Shown: piece by piece, positions 34,793 through 42,316 of the stretch | How the letters are laid out: every line of letters begins with the position of its first letter | How positions within the stretch are numbered: position 1 is the first letter of the stretch | NCBI GenBank assembly: GCA_018400715.1 | Contig: JAGYME010000005.1 | Location: 1 to 64,000 of the forward strand | Reading direction: 5' to 3' | Origin: Candidatus Bipolaricaulota bacterium | Lineage (GTDB): Bacteria > Bipolaricaulota > Bipolaricaulia > M55B111 | DNA length: 64,000 nt | Notes under the pieces: model-generated | Databases searched by the model: none | The model's input: the letters and a program-made list of their open reading frames with translations, nothing else | Told to the model about the DNA's origin: nothing | Made by a program: the position numbers and the translations under genes

Positions 34793-35833
34793 TTAACTAC
34801 AACTACAGTTAGTGGCGTCATGGATGACGTCACGCATGTCAACCTCTCCGCCGGCGATTCGGGCACACTGACCACAGCCGGAGCAACCATATTCCCCAAA
34901 CTTCTCGTAGTAGCGGACGAACTTGTCGTAGAACATCTCTTTGATCCGACTATCCGTCGTGTCGTCCGACTCTAATTCCTTACACATCTTCTTGATAGTC
35001 GCTCCGTCCCACACCTCGCCAAGTATCTCGGTCTTGGAGCCCTCTTGCTTGAGATCGTGTAGGGCAAGAGAAGTCGGACAGGCCAGAGTGTACGCAGAGC
35101 AGTAACTGCTTTTCCTGGAGTACTTCTTCCAGAAGGGGGCGTCACGTCCGACCTCGTCAAGATGTGAACCGACCTCAAAGTAACTGTTCTGTTCCTCAAG
35201 GCGACTGGTCATCTCCTCGCGGTGCTTTTCCCGTTCCCGTATTTGGTCTTCGGTCGCCTCAGTAAAGTAATGATTATAGCGGTCGAGGAGCTCGTGCCCT
35301 TTCGCTGAATCCTCTCCTACCTCAATTATTAAATCCCCATAAGCGGGGAGGTTGGAGACGTTCAAATCGAACCCGCTCTTTGGATAGGGGGCTCCGCCGA
35401 CCTTGTTGCAGAAACACTTGTCAGAAACGTCGATACAGTCGCAGGAGATTATCGTGGTCCTTTCCCTGCGCTGATCGTAGAACGGGTAACTGAAATCCCC
35501 CTCCGAGAAGGCCTTGTCGAGAATTTGCAAAGACCTAATTTCACAACTCTTGTAACCGAAAATCACCGTCTCCTTGTCCTCTTTCTCCGGATTACCGTCG
35601 GGATAGGTGTGTAAAATGTTCTTCGGTGGAAGGAAAAAATCTTTGGATATCGCGTCGGTGCGCCGACAATTGAGTTGAAAGTGGGTTTTGTCAGGTTCCC
35701 AGCGAGAGAATTCCCATTTGGACCTCGGCCCACCTTCCTGCTGGCAAAAGACAGGCATAAATACGTAGGCATCGGATGCCAGATCGTCAAACATACTCCG
35801 CAAATCCCACTCAGAAAGACTGTATATTTCCAT
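34793..35833 (-). CDS. HydB/AsrA-like Fe-S protein with altered cluster motifs
   Basis: 346 aa, resembling the beta/A subunits of NiFe hydrogenase I and anaerobic sulfite reductase (4Fe-4S, electron transfer). The N-terminal half matches, including IFGYKSCEIRSLQILDKAF and the Cys run CDCIDVSDKCFCNKVGG. The usual two ferredoxin-type motifs are degraded: one reads CSAYTLACP, and the other CSGCGQCARI lacks the final CP. A C-terminal CSCS remains. No partner subunits adjoin it. It may be a redox or regulatory relic, or bind clusters differently. CGGGAGG precedes ATG 35833. Confidence 0.7.
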   Translation of the reverse strand: MEIYSLSEWDLRSMFDDLASDAYVFMPVFCQQEGGPRSKWEFSRWEPDKTHFQLNCRRTDAISKDFFLPPKNILHTYPDGNPEKEDKETVIFGYKSCEIRSLQILDKAFSEGDFSYPFYDQRRERTTIISCDCIDVSDKCFCNKVGGAPYPKSGFDLNVSNLPAYGDLIIEVGEDSAKGHELLDRYNHYFTEATEDQIREREKHREEMTSRLEEQNSYFEVGSHLDEVGRDAPFWKKYSRKSSYCSAYTLACPTSLALHDLKQEGSKTEILGEVWDGATIKKMCKELESDDTTDSRIKEMFYDKFVRYYEKFGEYGCSGCGQCARIAGGEVDMRDVIHDATNCSCS

Positions 35834-35913
35834 ATCTGCCTCCCGTAAAAACTTTCGACGGCTAAAGTAGGCGGTACCTTCTAAGATTAACGAGGTCTGA
35901 GCGTTTCGTCAAA

Positions 35914-36126
35914 TTCGCAGTTCTCAGTTCGCAGTTCTCAGTTCTCAGTCAGGGGTCCTGAGTGTTGGGTTTTGGGTCTTAGGTCCTGGCAATTAGTCTC
36001 TAGTAACCAACTTAATCAAATCCCCCATCTACACGTTACCCGCTACCCGTTACACATTACACATCACCAATTAATCAATTCACCAATCAACCTGTCAACT
36101 CTTTAACTCATTAACACGTTACCCGT
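35914..36126. repeat. Heptad intergenic repeat, block 7
   Basis: Upstream of the HydB-like gene. A perfect heptad ladder of CAGTTCT/CAGTTCG variants runs into GGGTCCT, GAGTGTT, GGGTTTT, GGGTCTT and AGGTCCT without a break. There is no GGTACC module here. The tail is CCCGTTA/CACCAATT-type words ending near 36126. It helps fill the 743-bp gap (35834-36576) together with the hairpins and block 8. Confidence 0.88.
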
Positions 36127-36179
36127 GACTGTCTTAAATAACGGTGCTGGGAGATTTCTACAAATGTTGACACAATTAA

Positions 36180-36276
36180 TTCGGTATGTGCAGGCTAGCT
36201 GAACGACTACGTTGCACATACCGAAGCAACTCGGTAAACCCTTATACCAAACATGACCCCACGGGTGAACCCGTGG
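36180..36276. mobile_element. Possible palindromic mobile-element remnant (two hairpins)
   Basis: TTCGGTATGTGCA (36180-36192) pairs perfectly with TGCACATACCGAA (36213-36225), 13 bp with a 20-nt loop. After 33 bp, CCACGGGT (36259-36266) pairs with ACCCGTGG (36269-36276) with a 2-nt loop. A long-loop plus a tight hairpin about 100 bp apart resembles the subterminal hairpins of IS200/IS605 elements or their non-autonomous copies. No transposase is present, so this is tentative. Confidence 0.4.
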
Positions 36277-36286
36277 CTATGCCCGT

Positions 36287-36556
36287 AAAAGTTACACATA
36301 CCGGAGTAACTGGTACCGGATACCTGTTACCTGGTACCTCGCTAACACAACCAACTCCCGCTCACAGACCAACCCACATCCTACCCCCTACATCCTAAAC
36401 CCTGGCTCCTAATACCTCACCACCCATCACCCAATTAACCAATTAACCAATCAACTCTTTGACCCATCAACACATCAACCCGTTAACCCGACGTCCGCTC
36501 ACCAGCCAACCTGAATCCTAAACCCTACCCCCTGGTACCGGATACCGGATACCTCT
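36287..36556. repeat. Heptad intergenic repeat, block 8
   Basis: Starts TAAAAGTTACACATACCGG, which also opens the GGTACC module of block 5 (with one or two changes). It continues with GGTACCG, GATACCT, GTTACCT, GGTACCT, CCTACCC/CCTACAT/CCTAAAC, octads CCAATTAA/CATCAACC, and a second CCTAAAC/GGTACCG/GATACCG set at the end. It ends about 10 nt before the cdd ribosome site, so the cdd promoter must lie in or upstream of the block. Confidence 0.88.
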
Positions 36557-36576
36557 TATACTTATCGAGGAGGCCA

Positions 36577-36972
36577 ATGAACAACACTGACGCAGAGCAT
36601 TTAATCGAAATGGCAAAAGAGGCGCGGGAGAACTCGTATTCACCGTACTCAAACTTTCCAGTGGGCGCAGCCCTCATGACCCCCGCAGGAGAAATTTACA
36701 CGGGGACCAACGTGGAAAACGGCGTGAATGGTCTGTCGCTCTGCGCGGAACGCGTGGCACTGTTCAAGGCAATATCAGAAGGGGAAAGGGAATTCGAGAA
36801 ACTTGCTGTCGTCTGTGGTGATACGTTCTGCAGGCCTTGCGGGGCGTGCCGTCAGACGTTAAAAGAACACGCACCAGACCTAACGGTCATCATGGCCGAC
36901 ACCTCAGGAAACTACGAGATCAAGTCCCTAAAGGAACTTCTACCCAAGGCCTTCGGATTGGACGAGGCCTAA
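36577..36972 (+). CDS. cdd: Cytidine deaminase
   Basis: 131 aa. The zinc and catalytic motifs are LCAERVALF (HxE-type C-A-E) and PCGACRQTL. The start NSYSPYSNFPVGAALMT is standard for the tetrameric class. It deaminates cytidine and deoxycytidine in salvage. GAGGAGGCC precedes ATG 36577. Its 3' end overlaps the zinc-ribbon gene of the opposite strand by 4 nt. Confidence 0.95.
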   Translation: MNNTDAEHLIEMAKEARENSYSPYSNFPVGAALMTPAGEIYTGTNVENGVNGLSLCAERVALFKAISEGEREFEKLAVVCGDTFCRPCGACRQTLKEHAPDLTVIMADTSGNYEIKSLKELLPKAFGLDEA

Positions 36973-37193
36973 GAGACGGGGCCGTCGTCACTACGGTCCC
37001 CATCCACTACCTCCCCGCAATGGGGGCAATAATAGTTCCCCTTCTCGTAGTAACGCCCACAATGCGGGCATCTGGCATACTTCTCCGACTTTTCCTGAAC
37101 GAACTTCCGATAGAGGTACCTAACTCCAAAGAAGACGACTACCCCTACCAGAACGATTAACAGCGGGAAATAGCTGATGAGGACCCCCCTCAC
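36969..37193 (-). CDS. Small membrane protein with C-terminal zinc ribbon
   Basis: 74 aa, unknown function. One N-terminal membrane segment (about 5-25, LISYFPLLIVLVGVVVFFGV) is followed by a charged linker and a CPHCG...CPHCG zinc ribbon (ARCPHCGRYYEKGNYYCPHCGE). The start is GTG, overlapping the ksgA stop by 4 nt (GTGA), so it is coupled. Similar anchored zinc ribbons are common. The partner is unknown. Confidence 0.8.
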   Translation of the reverse strand: MRGVLISYFPLLIVLVGVVVFFGVRYLYRKFVQEKSEKYARCPHCGRYYEKGNYYCPHCGEVVDGDRSDDGPVS

Positions 37194-38089
37194 CTACCCT
37201 TTTCGCCAGAATCACCCTCTCCGCCTAACTCGTATCGCCCAACCTCTTCTGCCAGCTCGTCCAGCTCTTCTATAGTAATGTTTTCCGGCCGCTTCCTCGG
37301 GTCGAGGCCGGACCGCGAGAGTAACTCATCCGTAGACTCCTTATCCATATTCAACTCCGGGCTGATTATCAGCCCCTTTCTTATTGTCTTCCTGCGGTAA
37401 TTGAAAAGCTCCCTGACCAATCTAAAGAAGAGGCCAGGGTCGGCAGCAAAATTTTTCTCTGCGCGGGGGACGATCTGTATCGTCGTGGAGTCGACGTCCG
37501 GCCTGGGATAGAAACTATCCCTGGAAACGTCAGTCACCTTTTCTACCTCCGCATAACCCCGGACGAGAAAGGTTATCGGCCCAACTTCCCTGGAACCCGG
37601 CTCAGCCAGTATTCGCTCCGCAACCTCCCGCTGGACCGTAAAAACTATTCCCGAAAAATATGATCTCTCCTGCATCCCTTTCTCGATCATTTTTGCGGTC
37701 AGGTGGTAAGGGATGTTTCCCACCAGGGTTGCCCCCCCGTTTGGACGCAATTCAAGGTCCGCCGGGGTTAACGCCAAAAAGTCCTCGTTGAGAAAAGTAA
37801 CCGCCGGCGACCCGGCGATACGATTAAATGGTTCTTCCAGCCTGTCATCTATCTCCACGGCAATCACCCTGCGATGGTCCTCCTTAAGCAGGCACGTCAA
37901 CGACCCGATTCCCGACCCTATCTCGACCAGCTCGTCCATCTCACCGGTCGCCTCGCTAATCTTTTCCAGGGCTGCCCGTTCAAACAGGAAGTTCTGCCCC
38001 AATCCCTTCGCCGGGGATAGGTCGTAATAGGAAAGTATTCGTTTTAGGCTGGAAAGGCTGTACAGATCATCGCAGTTAAATAAGCTCAC
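37190..38089 (-). CDS. ksgA: 16S rRNA adenine dimethyltransferase
   Basis: Dimethylates the two adjacent adenines of helix 45 in 16S rRNA late in 30S assembly. 299 aa with GLGQNFLFE, the SAM motif VEIGSGIGSLT and the catalytic GNIPYHLTAKMI. The C-terminal helical domain runs on to about 290. GTG 38089 overlaps the acyltransferase stop (GTGA). It is slightly longer than the usual 260-280 aa, ending in a charged tail. Confidence 0.94.
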   Translation of the reverse strand: MSLFNCDDLYSLSSLKRILSYYDLSPAKGLGQNFLFERAALEKISEATGEMDELVEIGSGIGSLTCLLKEDHRRVIAVEIDDRLEEPFNRIAGSPAVTFLNEDFLALTPADLELRPNGGATLVGNIPYHLTAKMIEKGMQERSYFSGIVFTVQREVAERILAEPGSREVGPITFLVRGYAEVEKVTDVSRDSFYPRPDVDSTTIQIVPRAEKNFAADPGLFFRLVRELFNYRRKTIRKGLIISPELNMDKESTDELLSRSGLDPRKRPENITIEELDELAEEVGRYELGGEGDSGEKGR

Positions 38090-39348
38090 AGGTCAAGCAA
38101 CCCGACCTTCTCTAAGTCCTTGACCTCGTTGGCAGAATATTCTACGGGCTTGCGTTTGTAGCCGCGGGGGATTTCCGTCCGATCGTATCCCAGACCGTCT
38201 TCCAATCGGAACCGGCCGTTCCCGACCCGGCTGAGCACCCCCCTATCCTCGCAATAGTTGATAAAACTCTGCCACCTCTTCTCGAGCCCGTCGGTAGTAT
38301 TCAGGTCCTCGTCTACGTGGAAACCGGCCTCCCTTGCCTCTTCCAGGTACTCGCGGACCTGAGCGAAGAACTCATCCTCTTCGATTATCTCTTGGCCTCC
38401 ACCATCTGCATTAACAAGGTAGTAACTGGCGAGCTGGCCCAGGTTTACTGTCGTCAACCGCAGAATTCTCTGCCTGAGGACCCTGCTCTGCTCCTTCCTA
38501 TCGACCCCGCTCATCCCCTCTATCTCCTCGCCAACGTTGACTAAGATCTTGGTCTTCCCGCCCGTCAGGTAGTCATAAGTTATGTTCGTCGGAGTTACCA
38601 CTACGTCCGTGTTGGCCTCGTCAAGGAGTATCAACAAACTATCCTTCAGCTTTCCCAGCATTCCGTTTCGCGACAGGGTCCCCTCCGGGGTTATGTAGAT
38701 TATCTCACCCTCATCCAGAAGATCGATAAACGTGTCTAGCTGCTTTCTGACGCCAAACAACTTCGTCTTCTTTACCGCCTTACGGAACGAGGACTTGAAA
38801 CAGCTGGACTTGATCTTCTTGCGGGGATACCCCTCGCTATTGAAGAACTCCGTTATCGTCATGTCAGGGTGTCCAAAGGAAGCATCTTCGAGGAGGTCGT
38901 GGAGCGCGTCCTCCTTGATGATTTCGTTTAATCGATGGTCTCCGTTAGTCTCGAGGATTATCCTCAGAGCATCGTGGACGGGTACAGAATGGAAGTCCAG
39001 TTTACCTATCGGATAGGCGTGCACTCCCCTCAAAATATAACCAAGGGACAAGGGCTGAAGAACCTTCTTGAGAAACTTTGGTCCCTTGATCCAGCTCCCG
39101 AGGAACCCAGGTTGAAAGAGGTTCTCGTCCCCCATAAACGAGACGTGATGTGAGGGGTGCAGGAAGCCATTTCGAAAGTAGAAGACGGACGCCAGCAGGA
39201 CTGAGTCGAGGTCCCGCTTGTGGTTGGCCACGATTAACGTCGATGGAGTTTCCGTGTAGTTCTCCAGGCCATTTACCCGTAAGGTAAAATTCTTTTTGAT
39301 CCCGACCCGAACGGCTACACCAATCAGATAATACAGTAGCTCGAACAT
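38086..39348 (-). CDS. PlsC-like acyltransferase with large insert
   Basis: 420 aa. Motif I is VANHKRDLDSVLL (H(x)4D) and motif III ITPEGTLSRNGML (PEGT). Between them is an unusually long segment of about 150 residues instead of the usual 60-70, including KKIKSSCFKSSFRKAVKK. An additional C-terminal domain of about 130 residues follows. It probably acylates a glycerophosphate or similar acceptor at the membrane, but the acceptor is inference. First gene of the operon with ksgA and the zinc-ribbon protein. Confidence 0.75.
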   Translation of the reverse strand: MFELLYYLIGVAVRVGIKKNFTLRVNGLENYTETPSTLIVANHKRDLDSVLLASVFYFRNGFLHPSHHVSFMGDENLFQPGFLGSWIKGPKFLKKVLQPLSLGYILRGVHAYPIGKLDFHSVPVHDALRIILETNGDHRLNEIIKEDALHDLLEDASFGHPDMTITEFFNSEGYPRKKIKSSCFKSSFRKAVKKTKLFGVRKQLDTFIDLLDEGEIIYITPEGTLSRNGMLGKLKDSLLILLDEANTDVVVTPTNITYDYLTGGKTKILVNVGEEIEGMSGVDRKEQSRVLRQRILRLTTVNLGQLASYYLVNADGGGQEIIEEDEFFAQVREYLEEAREAGFHVDEDLNTTDGLEKRWQSFINYCEDRGVLSRVGNGRFRLEDGLGYDRTEIPRGYKRKPVEYSANEVKDLEKVGLLDL

Positions 39349-39555
39349 AGGAGTTACCTAATAACCCACCTTTTTCCTGTTTTAAAAGTCAAAAACCCGC
39401 GATCTACCCCATAATTTTCATGTATCCTGGAAAAAAAGACAAGTGGTTGCGTTTCTTACTACTCCTCGATAACCTTTTTTACAATATATATAATAGACTC
39501 GTACATGAACTAGATTACGACAATAGATTAATCCAACAAGCGGGGATTGTGATAC

Positions 39556-40560
39556 ATGAAAACTGTATGTGTTTACGAAGATCCAACGATGTATGGCGTC
39601 CATGGCATTACCGCAGCAGTTAAGCATCAGAAGAAGGCCCTCGCCGAGAACGGGGTTGAAGTAGTCGACAAACTTAGCAGTTCCTGCGAGGTAATTCACA
39701 TCAATTGGCCGGGGCCGATTTCATTTATGAAGTTAAAGCAGGCCCAGCGACGTGGGAACATGGGCGTCGTCTTCGCCCATTCCGGCAAGGATATTGAGGG
39801 GGGATTCACCCTATCTGAACATCTACAGAAGCCATTTATCAAATGGCTGTCGGCACTATACAGCTCCGGAGACCGGATCATTGCTCCGTCCGAGTACACC
39901 AGGGATATGATCTCCGACTTTGGAGTAGATGAGGGCAAAGTCAGGGTGGTAAGCAACGGAGTCGACCTCTCCAAGATCGAGTACTCAGAGGAGGGGCGTG
40001 AGAGGTATCGAAGGAAATACGACCTAACTAAGCCGACCGTAATCGTCGTCGGTCAGGTAATCCCCCGCAAGGGGATCGAGACGTTCGTCGACACGGCGAG
40101 GAAGCTCCCGGAATACAACTTCATCTGGTACGGACACCGCATGAACCGGCTCTTTATGTTCGACAGGGACATGGACCAGGCGATTAACAACGCACCTGAC
40201 AACTGTCAGTTCACGGGTTACGTGGAGGACATAGGTGCAGCGTTTTCCTCCGGTGACCTCTTCTTCTTTCCCTCTACCGAAGAGAACGAAGGTATAGTGC
40301 TGCTAGAGGCGGCCGGTAGAGGTCTCCCCATCGTCACCAGAGACCTGCCTGCCTACCGCGGTTGGTTGAACCACGGATCCAATTGCTTGAAAGGGGAAAG
40401 CGATGAGGAGTTCGTCGACCTGATCAAACGGGGCATGGAGGACGAAGACCTCCGAGAACGTCTAATTGCTAACGGGAGGGTTACCGCCGAAGAGCACAAG
40501 CTGAAAAACATCGGCAAGAAATACCTGGATATTTACGATTCTTTCCAAGCGGAGGGGTAG
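39556..40560 (+). CDS. GT4-family glycosyltransferase
   Basis: 334 aa, GT-B fold. The nucleotide-sugar site follows VIVVGQVIPRKGIETFVDTA, and the E-x7-E motif is in EENEGIVLLEAAGRGLPIV. The N-terminal domain is short and lacks a signal or membrane segment. Acceptor and donor are unknown. A glycolipid or glycan role is inferred from the family. Divergent from the acyltransferase gene. The 207-bp gap in between is AT-rich and has a TATAAT at 39489-39494 without a clear -35. Confidence 0.88.
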   Translation: MKTVCVYEDPTMYGVHGITAAVKHQKKALAENGVEVVDKLSSSCEVIHINWPGPISFMKLKQAQRRGNMGVVFAHSGKDIEGGFTLSEHLQKPFIKWLSALYSSGDRIIAPSEYTRDMISDFGVDEGKVRVVSNGVDLSKIEYSEEGRERYRRKYDLTKPTVIVVGQVIPRKGIETFVDTARKLPEYNFIWYGHRMNRLFMFDRDMDQAINNAPDNCQFTGYVEDIGAAFSSGDLFFFPSTEENEGIVLLEAAGRGLPIVTRDLPAYRGWLNHGSNCLKGESDEEFVDLIKRGMEDEDLRERLIANGRVTAEEHKLKNIGKKYLDIYDSFQAEG

Positions 40561-40670
40561 GCGCCCAGGTGGGTGCCAACGCGGGCGGCCTTGATTTTTT
40601 GGACGTCGACTTGCACAATCTTTAAGCTAAGGAGATTAACTAAAAAAGTACCCACAAGCGGAGGTAGACA

Positions 40671-41114
40671 ATGCAAAATACATGGATGGCAAAGAAAGAG
40701 GAAATAACCCACGACGATAGAGATTGGTATGTGATAGACGGAGAAAACAAACCACTGGGAAGGCTGGCGAGTGAGATCGCGACGCTGTTACAGGGAAAGC
40801 ACAAACCAATCTACACTCCTCACGTGGATACCGGGGATTTTGTGGTCCTGCTGAATAGCACCAAGGTCAGGTTGACGGGGAACAAGGCAGAGCAAAAGAT
40901 GCACTACAGCCATTCCGGATACCTGGGAAATCTGAAGAGCAAGAGCTACGGTGAACTGCTGGAGAGCGGTTCCCTTATTCCCGCCAAGGAAGCTGTCCGA
41001 CGGATGATGCCCAAGACCAAGCTCGGAAGAGAGATGATGAAAAAGCTCAAACTCTACGAGGGTACCGACCATCCCCACGAGAACGAGGATTTAATCGAAT
41101 ACGAGATAGATTAA
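40671..41114 (+). CDS. rplM: Ribosomal protein L13
   Basis: 147 aa. The standard blocks are WYVIDGENKPLGRLASEIA, LLQGKHKPIYTPHVDTGDF and MMPKTKLGREMMKKLKLYEG. GGAGGT lies 5 nt before ATG 40671, which adds five residues (MQNTW) compared with many homologues. It is followed by an intergenic stretch, not by rpsI, which lies near 11 kb on the opposite strand. Confidence 0.96.
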   Translation: MQNTWMAKKEEITHDDRDWYVIDGENKPLGRLASEIATLLQGKHKPIYTPHVDTGDFVVLLNSTKVRLTGNKAEQKMHYSHSGYLGNLKSKSYGELLESGSLIPAKEAVRRMMPKTKLGREMMKKLKLYEGTDHPHENEDLIEYEID

Positions 41115-41215
41115 CCCACGGTCCTTTCTCACTAACCCCCCAAGAGGGCGGAACCGTTCATCAGTAAACATCCCAATTATCGGTCAATAGTCAGTCAGGG
41201 TCGATACTTCCCTAA

Positions 41216-41244
41216 TTGACTACCATTTCTGAGTAACATATACT
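41216..41244 (+). promoter_or_regulatory. Promoter of the DUF177-ruvC-polA operon
   Basis: TTGACT (41216-41221), a 17-bp spacer, and TATACT (41239-41244) give a near-consensus sigma-70 promoter, 35 bp before the DUF177 start codon. Confidence 0.75.
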
Positions 41245-41279
41245 TCTACTGTGGAAATTTTGTCGGGGAGGAGATTCCG

Positions 41280-41813
41280 ATGCACATCAACTTAAGCGAA
41301 CTTCGTAGAAGAGAAGGCGAATTCGTTCACTTCGAAGAAGAAATCGAGCTCGACCAAATCAACTTTCACCAGGACGAACTACCCGTTAGGGGGCCACTGA
41401 GCGTCTCTGGCGGTGCAATATTCACGTCCGACGAGACTGTGCACGTCTCACTCGATTTTTCGGCGAACGTAGTTCAACACTGTCGTCGTTGCCTGGAACC
41501 GATTGAAGAACACCTGGACCGCCACGAGGAGCTCGAATTCCGATTTGACATCGACACGGAGGTCGATAGCGACGGAGACCTTTCGATCTATCGATACCAG
41601 AAAACCGACAAAACGATCGATTTGCTCCCGTACCTCAAGCGTTTTATCAAGCTTGACTTGGAGCCGTACCCTCTTTGCAAACATGATTGCAAGGGTCTTT
41701 GTCCACACTGCGGTGCTAACCTAAACCTCGAGGAGGACCATCAATGTCAGGAAGAAGAGGAAAAGACGGGCGCCAAGGACCCGCGAATGGATAAACTAGG
41801 GGAGTTGCTGTGA
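41280..41813 (+). CDS. DUF177/YceD family protein
   Basis: 177 aa, acidic. The N-terminal beta domain precedes a central Cys pair (HCRRCLEP) and a C-terminal zinc-like set CKHDCKGLCPHCGANL. YceD/DUF177 proteins usually precede rpmF (L32) and are linked to 23S rRNA processing. Here no rpmF follows: ruvC starts within the stop codon (GTG 41810 overlaps TGA). GGGGAGGAG precedes ATG 41280. The strong promoter suggests it heads the whole ruvC-polA transcript. Confidence 0.88.
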   Translation: MHINLSELRRREGEFVHFEEEIELDQINFHQDELPVRGPLSVSGGAIFTSDETVHVSLDFSANVVQHCRRCLEPIEEHLDRHEELEFRFDIDTEVDSDGDLSIYRYQKTDKTIDLLPYLKRFIKLDLEPYPLCKHDCKGLCPHCGANLNLEEDHQCQEEEEKTGAKDPRMDKLGELL

Positions 41814-42316
41814 GCGGACCCGAGATCATCCTGGGGATCGATCCGGGATTGGCCACCTGCGGTTACGGATTGGTCGCTGCCAAAGCACGGAGGTCTTTTG
41901 AGCTAGTCGAAAACGGAGCGATCAGGACGTCCTCCGACGACCCTCTCAGCACCAGACTGGAAGAGATATACTCGTCAGTCAAGGATCTCATCGATCGCTA
42001 CGAACCTGACAAGGTTGCCGTGGAGCGGATATTTTTCAGCAACAACCAGAAGACAGCGGTCCTCGTTGCTCAAGCCAGAGGAGTTATACTACTCGCATCT
42101 GCCAACAGGGAGATTACCAATTACTCTCCCCTGGAAATAAAGAAGACGATAACCGGTTATGGCAAGGCTAACAAGAGGCAGGTCCAGGTAATGGTAAAGA
42201 GGTTGCTGTCGCTCCAGGAAATCCCGAAGCCGGCCGACGCGGCCGACGCCATAGGGGTCGCCCTCTGCTGCGGACTGGACAGAAGATCGGCGATAAATCA
42301 ACAGTTAAACGAATAA
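41810..42316 (+). CDS. ruvC: Holliday junction resolvase RuvC
   Basis: 168 aa. Catalytic acids are visible in LGIDPGLATCGYGLV (Asp), DKVAVERIFF (Glu) and the C-terminal PADAADAIGVAL (Asp pair). It resolves recombination junctions with RuvAB. The start is GTG 41810 and the stop TAA overlaps the polA ATG (TAATG), so DUF177, ruvC and polA are all coupled. ruvA and ruvB are not here. Confidence 0.95.
   Translation: MSGPEIILGIDPGLATCGYGLVAAKARRSFELVENGAIRTSSDDPLSTRLEEIYSSVKDLIDRYEPDKVAVERIFFSNNQKTAVLVAQARGVILLASANREITNYSPLEIKKTITGYGKANKRQVQVMVKRLLSLQEIPKPADAADAIGVALCCGLDRRSAINQQLNE

Noticed and set aside
2169-36556. Repeat blocks as CRISPR arrays
   Set aside because: Words are 7-8 bp in direct tandem without unique spacers of 30-40 bp, and no cas genes are present.
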